A stretch of DNA of 64,000 nt from Psychroserpens mesophilus. Its GTDB lineage: Bacteria; Bacteroidota; Bacteroidia; Flavobacteriales; Flavobacteriaceae. The notes beneath the pieces are model-generated. The model worked only from the letters and a program-made list of their open reading frames with translations, was not told where the DNA came from and did no database searches. Shown here one piece after another: positions 47,101-55,318 of this stretch. Position numbers and translations under genes: made by a program. The DNA is taken from positions 1 through 64,000 of the forward strand of contig NZ_JXJP01000001.1 of assembly GCF_000826645.1 (NCBI RefSeq). Reading direction: 5' to 3'. Position 1 is the stretch's first letter, and each line of letters starts with the position of its first letter.

Positions 47101-47574
47101 GTGCATCCACTAAAAACATATACCGTCGATGAAGCGCAAAAACGTTTAGAACATTATTGTGCTTATCAAGAACGTTGCCATAAAGAGGTGTCTCAAAAAT
47201 TATATGAGATGCGAATGATTCCCGAGGCCAGAGATCAAATCATTGTACATTTATTGCAGCATAATTTTTTAAATGAAGAACGTTTTGCCAAAGCCTTTGT
47301 TCGTGGAAAATTCAGAATAAAAAAATGGGGAAAACAGCGGTTGCACTTAGAATTGAAACGGAAAGATATTAACAACACGATTATTACCATCGCTCTTAAG
47401 GAAATTGAAACTGAAGACTATTTTAATACGTTTGATGCTTTAGCCGAAAAAAAACTGGAAAGCATCAAAGAGTCTAATATTCAAAAGCGACGAAAAAAAC
47501 TTTCCGATTATTTATTGTACAGAGGTTGGGAAAGCCAAATGGTGTATGATAAAATTCGAGAATTAATACCATAA
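47101..47574 (+). CDS. recX: Regulatory protein RecX
   Basis: This protein (157 residues from GTG at 47101) has the three-helix repeats of RecX: YTVDEAQKRLEHYCAYQERCHKEV, FLNEERFAKAFVRGKFRIKKWGKQRLHLELK and DYLLYRGWESQMVYDKI. RecX restrains RecA filaments. The frame also holds an ATG at 47083, but the -7 box at 47089 lies downstream of it and family members start close to the KTYTVDEA segment, so I prefer the GTG. The terminator at 47575 follows. Confidence 0.9.
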   Translation: MHPLKTYTVDEAQKRLEHYCAYQERCHKEVSQKLYEMRMIPEARDQIIVHLLQHNFLNEERFAKAFVRGKFRIKKWGKQRLHLELKRKDINNTIITIALKEIETEDYFNTFDALAEKKLESIKESNIQKRRKKLSDYLLYRGWESQMVYDKIRELIP

Positions 47575-47606
47575 AAAAAAAGCATCTTTTTAAAAGATGC
47601 TTTTTA
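47575..47606. terminator. Bidirectional intrinsic terminator
   Basis: AAAAAGCATCTTTT and AAAAGATGCTTTTT form a hairpin flanked by A and T runs, between recX and the convergent barrel-protein gene. Confidence 0.88.
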
Positions 47607-47624
47607 GTTTAATAGGTCTATACA

Positions 47625-48116
47625 TTATAAACTGAAGCTCGCTCCAATATTTATAGTAAATTGATTGTGAATGTAATAGCTTATTTGTGATTCGTCGTTG
47701 CTATACTTTGCTAAAGGGAAATTAGCTTCAGTAAAGACTCCAAATCCGTCAGAAAAGAAATAACGAGCTCCAACATGACCACCAAAGTTTTTTAAACTGA
47801 GGTTTAATCCTGGATACACATCAAAATTATCATCGACATTAATAACGTTGCTTAAGTTGGCATTGAATCGTGCTTCTAAATCAAAACGATCACCAAAATC
47901 GGCATCTAATCGGCTATCAATTCCTAAAGCATAGGTTGATGATACACCAACCGAAAAGTTTTCACCTAAACCGTAATCATAACTTACGTTGAGACCAGAA
48001 GCCTCATCTTGAAGGTTAGCAGCAACTTGAAATTTTTGATCTCCTTTTCCTTTAAATGCCTGTGCATTAACAAATGAAACAGAGATTAAAGCGATACCTA
48101 AAAATAATTTTTTCAT
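47625..48116 (-). CDS. Small outer-membrane beta-barrel protein, DUF6646-like
   Basis: This 163-residue protein has a clear signal peptide (ending near SFVNAQ). Alternating strands such as LNVSYDYGLGENFSVGVSSTYALG and VGARYFFSDGFGVFTEANF, with terminal ASFSL, indicate an eight-strand barrel. It resembles a flavobacterial family I recall as DUF6646, with modest certainty. Function unknown. It has a consensus -7 box at 48143 and ends at the terminator shared with recX. Confidence 0.75.
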   Translation of the reverse strand: MKKLFLGIALISVSFVNAQAFKGKGDQKFQVAANLQDEASGLNVSYDYGLGENFSVGVSSTYALGIDSRLDADFGDRFDLEARFNANLSNVINVDDNFDVYPGLNLSLKNFGGHVGARYFFSDGFGVFTEANFPLAKYSNDESQISYYIHNQFTINIGASFSL

Positions 48117-48142
48117 AGTTTTTATCTAAAAATTTGAGAGTG

Positions 48143-48150
48143 CAAATATA
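48143..48150 (-). promoter_or_regulatory. -7 promoter box (TATATTTG) for the small barrel protein
   Basis: An exact TAnnTTTG match on the minus strand 27 bases upstream of the start at 48116. Confidence 0.6.
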
Positions 48151-48179
48151 TGTAAGTTTTCAATAGAAAAGTAACGGTA

Positions 48180-49043
48180 TTAAAAACTCTTGTTTGTACG
48201 CAAAATAGCTTGTTGATTTTTCCAGTCAATCCACTTTTGACCTTTCATTTTTCTCATAAAGTTATCAAAATGACGCATTATTAATACATTGTATAATGCT
48301 TTTCCTAAGTTTTTTGGTCGCCTCGGAATCGCACGTAAACTCATTGAAAATCCTGGTGTTAAGTACTTCATATAATGCCAGTAACCTTCAGGCATGTAAA
48401 GAACTTCGCCATGACTTAGTTGACATTGCCAGCCTGTTGCATGTTGAAGTGCTGGCCATTTATTAAAATCGGGATTAGAAAAATCGATATCTTCTCTTGT
48501 AATTAATGAATGCGGAATTTTATAGAGGTAGTCATTTTGGTTTTGATCAAATAAAATACAAAGCTTTTTACCTTCAAAATGAAAATGAAAAATGTTGGCT
48601 AAGTCAATATCATAATGCATAAACGTATGAGAATCTTTGCCACCAAAAAACAACATCGGTAAACTCTTTAAGAGTTTTAGCCCAAAATCGGGATAGCTAA
48701 AATCGTTTTGTAATTGTGGGATTTCCTTTAAAATATTCCAAAGGAAAATACGATACTTTGTTGGTTCTCTTTTCAGCAAATCTACATATTCGCTCATTTT
48801 CATTTTCGCATGTGGCTCATTAAAACCTTCTTTATAATCTACTGGTCTGTCATCGTATAACGGCACAATTTTTTCGCCAGAAATGGTTTTCATATAGTCT
48901 AAACTCCATTTGTTGTAAGCTGGCCAATCTTCAATGAAGTGCTCAATAACCACAGGTTTTTGTGGCTTATAAAAGCTTTTGATAAATTCCTCTTTAGAGA
49001 TGTTTTTCACACGAGGAATGTCTTGAAGATTCAGTGTTGACAT
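48180..49043 (-). CDS. JmjC/cupin_8-type oxygenase-like protein
   Basis: This 287-residue protein has a cupin_8/JmjC domain: the N-terminal PVVIEHFIEDWPAYNKWS segment, an iron-binding His143-x-Asp145 in FMHYDID, and the distal His223 in YMPEGYWHYM. Iron(II)/2-oxoglutarate hydroxylase activity is likely, perhaps on a protein or peptide, but the substrate is unknown. The first Met (MSTLNLQDIP) fits the family. A -7 box lies at 49061. It has no obvious operon partner; the DUF3784-like gene is upstream on the same strand. Confidence 0.85.
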   Translation of the reverse strand: MSTLNLQDIPRVKNISKEEFIKSFYKPQKPVVIEHFIEDWPAYNKWSLDYMKTISGEKIVPLYDDRPVDYKEGFNEPHAKMKMSEYVDLLKREPTKYRIFLWNILKEIPQLQNDFSYPDFGLKLLKSLPMLFFGGKDSHTFMHYDIDLANIFHFHFEGKKLCILFDQNQNDYLYKIPHSLITREDIDFSNPDFNKWPALQHATGWQCQLSHGEVLYMPEGYWHYMKYLTPGFSMSLRAIPRRPKNLGKALYNVLIMRHFDNFMRKMKGQKWIDWKNQQAILRTNKSF

Positions 49044-49060
49044 CAGAAAATAATAAGATT

Positions 49061-49068
49061 CAAAGTTA
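49061..49068 (-). promoter_or_regulatory. -7 promoter box (TAACTTTG) for the oxygenase-like gene
   Basis: An exact TAnnTTTG match on the minus strand 18 bases upstream of the start at 49043. Confidence 0.6.
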
Positions 49069-49145
49069 AGAAAACGTTATGAAACGAAATACATTGTTTG
49101 TTAAAAATTAGTCGTTAAACGCGTCGAAATAAAAATTGAGCGAGC

Positions 49146-49463
49146 TTACTTATCTTTCTTTATTTTGTATTTCCCAGAATTGGAAACAATTAAAAGGTAA
49201 GGTAAGCCAATCATTATTGCTCCAAAAAGCACAAAAACTTCAATTTTTGGGTTTTCGAGCCATTTGGAGATAAGATAGCCAATAATCATAATAAGAGCCA
49301 TTCCAAACATCGCATTTCTAAATACAGTTGCTATACCTTCAATATCATATTTTTTCTGCTCTTTTTCAGACATGGTATTGTAACCAGCGATTAAAAAATA
49401 CATTTTGCCATACTTAATAGCAGTTCCTAAGGCAATAAAAAGAATAGCAACGAGAATCAGCAT
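49146..49463 (-). CDS. DUF3784-like small membrane protein
   Basis: This 105-residue inner-membrane protein has hydrophobic segments at about 1-13, 50-68 and 76-93. Between the first two lies the conserved-looking LIAGYNTMSEKEQKKYDIEG, characteristic of DUF3784. Its role is unknown. It lies 80 bases downstream of the BtuB-like receptor gene on the same strand and could share its transcript. Confidence 0.82.
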   Translation of the reverse strand: MLILVAILFIALGTAIKYGKMYFLIAGYNTMSEKEQKKYDIEGIATVFRNAMFGMALIMIIGYLISKWLENPKIEVFVLFGAIMIGLPYLLIVSNSGKYKIKKDK

Positions 49464-49543
49464 TATTACAAGTTTATACGGTTATAATTTTGATATATAA
49501 TACGTGTGTTGTTGTTGCGAATTGTTACAACAACCTATTAAAT

Positions 49544-51370
49544 TTAATTAAAATTATAACGTAATCCGAATAAAATATTACTAGGAGGCATAGGTACAAA
49601 ACCAGATTCTATATAATCGGCATCAAAAATATTACTAGCTGTTACACTCAATTCGGCAGCTTTAATTTTAACAAACACTGAAGCGTCCCAAACATTGTAG
49701 GTTTGTCCTGTGGAGCGCTCGGCATATTTGTAGACAATGTTTTGTCGTATATTTTTAAACCATTGAGAACTAAATCTTGTTGCGTATTGATGTTTAAGAG
49801 TGTTTAAAGCGTATCTGGATAAGTCTTCATTTTGATCAAGAATATTATCATTTAAGTTGGCATAACTAAAAGCTAAAGTTTGTGTAAAGTTGTTTAGTTT
49901 AAAATTATAAGACGTATCAAATTCTAGACCTTTGGTATTTACTTCGGTAATATTTGTGGCCGTAAAAATGCCATTAGATACATTAGGTCTGATGTAATCA
50001 ATCAGGTTTTCGGCATCTCTGTTAAAGAGTGCTATTGAAGCTGAAAATTTAGAAGTAACATATTTAAATCCGAGTTCTTGAGCAAACGCTTCTTCAGGTT
50101 CAAGGTCTGGATTTCCTTGAGTTGCAGGATCACTGTAAAACAAATCGGTATAAGTTGGAATACGATACGTGTAGCCTACATTACCATAAACTCTTAAATT
50201 GTCAGTGATTTCATATCCAACATCTATTCCAGGAAAAGCATGAAATTTAAAATCTGAGAAGTACGATAATGCTACTCCAGGAGTAATGTCAAGTTTATTA
50301 TTGGCAAGCTTAAAACGATGTTCTAAAAAGACATTTGCCATAAATCGATTTCGTTTTCCCAGGTTATTACTATTAATAAAGGTTTTAGAAAGGTCGACAC
50401 CAAATCCTGTGATTCCTGCTTTAGAAGTGTAGGAAGCATTAGTTTCTATACCAACCTTATGCGTGATGTGGAAATTTCTAAAAAAACTTGGTTCCTCACG
50501 TCTTAGTAAAAACATGTCTTGATTACGTTTCCAATACAGACGAGGTTGTACCTTTAGTTTAGAAGATTTAAATTGCGTAGTAAATGCCAATAAACTGTTT
50601 TGGGTTTCTTCATATTCAAAAAACGTAGCGTTAGTGGTATAAAAATTTTGAGCACCAAATTTCCTGTCAAAAAAAGTAGTAAGCATTTCAATAGCTTGAT
50701 GATTTTTATTGAACACACTTTTAACAAAGTAATTGGAATTGTCATAATCTGAATTTATGCGATACCCTTGAGAGGTCATTTTTCCAGCATGAACTATATG
50801 AGATGAATTTTCGAGCTCACCACCTATGGTAACCGAACCATTAAATTGGCCGAACGAACCAGTCTCTAAATTTGTAGAAACGACATTATTAAGTGTGCTT
50901 TTGGTAACAATATTTATAGCACCAGTAAAGGCATTCTGGCCAAAAATTCTTGCAGCAGGACCTTTTATGATTTCTATACGCTCGATGACTTCAAGGGGTA
51001 GTGCAGCATTCATAGTATGATGTCCTGTTTGGGCATCATCCATTTTAATGCCGTCAATAAGAAGTAAGGTTTGATCAAAACCACCACCTCTAATGTATAA
51101 ATCGGATTGGCTACCACCAGTGCCACGTCGTCTAATATCGACACCAGCAAATTGTTGTAAGAGGTCTGCAATAGTTAATGAAGCACTATTTTTAATGTCA
51201 TCGGCTGTGATGACAGTAATTGTTCTCGAGTTTTCTTTAAAAGGAATATCAATACGTGTGGACGTAATGGTTACCGAATCTAAATCTTGTGTTGGAACAT
51301 TTTGTGCGATTCCTTTAAAGCAAGAAATCATAGTAGAAAAACAAATAAAAAAACCAATGTAAAATCTCAT
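49544..51370 (-). CDS. TonB-dependent receptor, BtuB-like
   Basis: From the ATG at 51370 this is 608 residues, with a signal peptide ending near KGIAQ. There is no carboxypeptidase-like domain: a TonB box-like stretch (DSVTITSTRI) leads straight into the plug (LLQQFAGVDIRRRG, DLYIRGGGFDQTLLLIDG, IEIIKGPAARIFGQNAF). A compact barrel ends in FGLRYNFN. Size and plug resemble BtuB-type cobalamin receptors, but I see no cobalamin riboswitch upstream and no B12 genes nearby. A TTG at 51391 is rejected because it overlaps a -7 box. Confidence 0.88.
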   Translation of the reverse strand: MRFYIGFFICFSTMISCFKGIAQNVPTQDLDSVTITSTRIDIPFKENSRTITVITADDIKNSASLTIADLLQQFAGVDIRRRGTGGSQSDLYIRGGGFDQTLLLIDGIKMDDAQTGHHTMNAALPLEVIERIEIIKGPAARIFGQNAFTGAINIVTKSTLNNVVSTNLETGSFGQFNGSVTIGGELENSSHIVHAGKMTSQGYRINSDYDNSNYFVKSVFNKNHQAIEMLTTFFDRKFGAQNFYTTNATFFEYEETQNSLLAFTTQFKSSKLKVQPRLYWKRNQDMFLLRREEPSFFRNFHITHKVGIETNASYTSKAGITGFGVDLSKTFINSNNLGKRNRFMANVFLEHRFKLANNKLDITPGVALSYFSDFKFHAFPGIDVGYEITDNLRVYGNVGYTYRIPTYTDLFYSDPATQGNPDLEPEEAFAQELGFKYVTSKFSASIALFNRDAENLIDYIRPNVSNGIFTATNITEVNTKGLEFDTSYNFKLNNFTQTLAFSYANLNDNILDQNEDLSRYALNTLKHQYATRFSSQWFKNIRQNIVYKYAERSTGQTYNVWDASVFVKIKAAELSVTASNIFDADYIESGFVPMPPSNILFGLRYNFN

Positions 51371-51388
51371 ACCTATTGAAAATTTGGG

Positions 51389-51396
51389 CAAAGGTA
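51389..51396 (-). promoter_or_regulatory. -7 promoter box (TACCTTTG) for the BtuB-like receptor
   Basis: A TAnnTTTG match on the minus strand 19 bases upstream of the ATG at 51370; it decides the start. Confidence 0.55.
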
Positions 51397-51516
51397 TAAT
51401 TACTTTTTAGTCTAAAAAAGCAATTTGAATTTAATACAAGTAAAAGTTAGACGTTATGTTGTTTGTGCTTTCAAACCCTGTTTTGAATGCATTGATATGC
51501 AATTATTTACAATCAT

Positions 51517-51550
51517 AAAAAAACGCCAAACATTATGTTTGGCGTTTTTT
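51517..51550 (-). terminator. Intrinsic terminator after atpC
   Basis: AAACGCCAAACA and TGTTTGGCGTTT form a hairpin with flanking A and T runs, 23 bases past the atpC stop. Confidence 0.88.
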
Positions 51551-51572
51551 AATATTTAAAAATAAAGTGTAC

Positions 51573-51848
51573 TTAATCAGCAAGTACAATAACTTTATTA
51601 TCTTTCATTTCAATAGTACCAGAACTAATTGGTAACCAAAACCCTTTATCGGTTTTATTAAATTTAGCTTCGACCTCTTCATCTAAAGTAATGTTGCCGT
51701 TAATTTTAACATGACCTTCTTTTAAAAGCGATACAATAGGTGCGTGATTATTGAGCATTTCAAACTCACCCATCACACCAGGAACAGCAACACTGGTTAC
51801 TTCTCCGCTAAATAGGGTAGCTTCTGGTGATACAATTTCTAAATACAT
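51573..51848 (-). CDS. atpC: ATP synthase F1 epsilon subunit, short form
   Basis: At 91 residues this covers only the N-terminal beta-sandwich of epsilon (YLEIVSPEATLFSGEVTSVAVPG, FEMLNNHAPIVSLL, GTIEMKDNKVIVLAD). The C-terminal two-helix inhibitory domain found in the roughly 135-residue E. coli protein is absent. Short forms are usual in this phylum. It follows atpD after 75 bases of microrepeat-containing spacer and completes the F1 rotor stalk at the inner membrane. Confidence 0.94.
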   Translation of the reverse strand: MYLEIVSPEATLFSGEVTSVAVPGVMGEFEMLNNHAPIVSLLKEGHVKINGNITLDEEVEAKFNKTDKGFWLPISSGTIEMKDNKVIVLAD

Positions 51849-51862
51849 ATTCTTTTAGTTTA

Positions 51863-51907
51863 CAGTCTGCAGTTTGCAGTTTGCAGTCACTGACGACTGA
51901 CGACTGA
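51863..51907. repeat. 7-base tandem microrepeats between atpD and atpC
   Basis: CAGTCTG-CAGTTTG-CAGTTTG-CAGTCAC is followed by TGACGAC-TGACGAC-TGA, giving two adjoining 7-base repeat tracts in the atpD-atpC spacer. Confidence 0.7.
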
Positions 51908-51923
51908 TTACTGCTAACTAATT

Positions 51924-53435
<1,512 letters not shown>

Positions 53436-53515
53436 TTATGTGTTTAATGTTTAGATATTTGAATACTGAAAAATAGTCTTGTTATATTATTATAAAGCAC
53501 TACTTTTTCGCGCTG

Positions 53516-53523
53516 CAAAGATA
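53516..53523 (-). promoter_or_regulatory. -7 promoter box (TATCTTTG) for atpD-atpC
   Basis: An exact TAnnTTTG match on the minus strand 84 bases upstream of the atpD start. Confidence 0.6.
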
Positions 53524-53572
53524 TATTTTTTAATTTAAAAATAAAGGCATTTTTTTTGCTTTTTTCTATATA

Positions 53573-53603
53573 AAAAAACACCTTCATTTTGAAGGTGTTT
53601 TTT
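53573..53603 (-). terminator. Intrinsic terminator after the SGNH gene
   Basis: AAAACACCTTCA and TGAAGGTGTTTT pair, with flanking A and T runs, just past the stop at 53624. Confidence 0.87.
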
Positions 53604-53623
53604 CAATGGTATTTTAGGTTGTT

Positions 53624-55297
53624 TTATTGTAAATCTTTTGAATAATTTGTTGGTAAATCATCAGCAACAGGAGTAGATCCAGAAGCTATAAAATTTGAAC
53701 CAAATGTTTCATCAATTGCTGCTAAGAACTCTGAAGCCATTAAACCATACCCTCTTGATGTTAGATGAATACCATCAAGACTAACTAATCCACCAAATAC
53801 TAAATCGGTTGTCATAGTATAGTCATCATAAGGGTAACCAGAAACAGAGGCTTGTTCTAATACTGATCTTAAATCCGCAACTGCCACATTAGGATTTGCA
53901 TCTGCAACTGAAAAAATGGTTGCGTTATAAGCTGAAGTTGCCATTGCAATAGCGTTTTGTTCTTGTGGAGTTAATACCCATTTATCTTCTAGAGGTAATG
54001 TTATACCTTCAACTGCAAATTGACCTGCTAAATCTTGAGGTAATAATAGAGCTAAACCTGTTGCAACATCTTCATTTACAGTGCCAATGACTGAGCTGCT
54101 TGGTAGAACAAACAAATCACTTGCTGTTGCTTGTCTTGCCTGTCCGTAAGTAGCTCCTAAAAATCCTGCAACTTGAGGGGCTGCGGCTGGTGGTAATCCA
54201 AATTGACCAATAAACGCAGCGAAATTTGGATCTGGTCCTAGAGCACCTGCAATTGTAGCGGATAAATCAGCCAAATCTTCATCTTTAATTACGACAGCAC
54301 TTGCTTCTGTTGTAGAAAATGTAATGATTCGAGATGGATCTGCTACAGCAAAGACTTGATTTAATGCACCGTAAATAGTATTCAATAATGGAATTTGAGG
54401 TCCGAAATCTTCATCTGTAGGATCTAACGGATTGTATGGTACTCTCGTAAAGTGTGGTAAACTAGTAATGTCTGGTACAGTAGTAACAACACCTTTAGCT
54501 CCATTTTGAGTTAAGGCTGTAATCATACCAGAAAATGCCTGAGCAAATACGGCAGGATCAGTGATGTCGTTATTTCCATAAGTTGCTGGATTTATGTTTC
54601 CAGTTTGATCCATACCTGATCCACCAGAAGTAGCGTAACTGAGTACATCATTTCCTCCAACCTCACTTAAAGTAAAGAATGTTGGGTTTTGCGCTAGCGC
54701 ATCACCTAACATTGACGCTGTTGGTGATGATGCCATACGTCCAAAATAAGGATTCAAAGCACCATAACCTTCAAGAGGAATATGAAAACTCTTTGCTCCA
54801 GGAACACCTACATTATTAAAAATTCCTCCTAAGTTGTAAGTTGCTTCCGTTGAAGGAAGAGCAGGTGTAAAATCGTTTGGTGGATTTACGCCAAGAGGAT
54901 AAGGTCCAGAATCAAAATCATCACTTGGATCTGTGTCATTAAAAAAGTAAAGTCTAGGTCCGAAACTACCGTCAGGCAAGGGGTTTCCTCCAAATAAGAA
55001 GCCTCCAATATTATCATTCATCAAAGGTTGTGAGAAATCTCCACCTCCTGCTTTTGCAAATTGTTTAGATAGCAAATTAGGAAATGAGTTTTCTTGAGTA
55101 GCAATAAAAAGTGCATTGTCTGAAAACCCTGCAGTAAAAGAAGCGCCTATAGCAACATAGTTTGATAAGTCTAGAGACCCAGTAGTTAAAGCTGGTAAAG
55201 GTTCTACAATTACCTTGTTAATGAATTCATCATCATCACTACATGATGCAAATGCTATCAATGCGGCAGAGACTAGTAAATATTTTATATGTTTCAT
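53624..55297 (-). CDS. SGNH/GDSL-type esterase lipoprotein
   Basis: This 557-residue lipoprotein has a lipobox ending at Cys19 (AFASC). SGNH blocks are visible: IGASFTAGF with nucleophile Ser53 (a GAS variant of GDS), a Gly in block II near FNNVGVPGAKS, GGND in block III, and the C-terminal DGIHLTSRGYG with Asp and His. The long middle insert makes it larger than typical GDSL enzymes. It should hydrolyse an ester at the cell surface or in the periplasm. It lies 21 bases after the TonB receptor gene, so uptake and hydrolysis are probably linked; the substrate is unknown. Confidence 0.85.
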   Translation of the reverse strand: MKHIKYLLVSAALIAFASCSDDDEFINKVIVEPLPALTTGSLDLSNYVAIGASFTAGFSDNALFIATQENSFPNLLSKQFAKAGGGDFSQPLMNDNIGGFLFGGNPLPDGSFGPRLYFFNDTDPSDDFDSGPYPLGVNPPNDFTPALPSTEATYNLGGIFNNVGVPGAKSFHIPLEGYGALNPYFGRMASSPTASMLGDALAQNPTFFTLSEVGGNDVLSYATSGGSGMDQTGNINPATYGNNDITDPAVFAQAFSGMITALTQNGAKGVVTTVPDITSLPHFTRVPYNPLDPTDEDFGPQIPLLNTIYGALNQVFAVADPSRIITFSTTEASAVVIKDEDLADLSATIAGALGPDPNFAAFIGQFGLPPAAAPQVAGFLGATYGQARQATASDLFVLPSSSVIGTVNEDVATGLALLLPQDLAGQFAVEGITLPLEDKWVLTPQEQNAIAMATSAYNATIFSVADANPNVAVADLRSVLEQASVSGYPYDDYTMTTDLVFGGLVSLDGIHLTSRGYGLMASEFLAAIDETFGSNFIASGSTPVADDLPTNYSKDLQ

Positions 55298-55318
55298 TTT
55301 GTTTTTTTTAAGTTCTTC

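Noticed and set aside
49511-49534. GTTGTTG/CAACAAC hairpin after the BtuB-like receptor gene as a terminator
   Set aside because: The stem is short, and no T run follows on either strand.
51371-51572. Cobalamin riboswitch upstream of the BtuB-like receptor
   Set aside because: I see no B12-box-like sequence or long conserved leader; the -7 box lies only 19 bases from the start.
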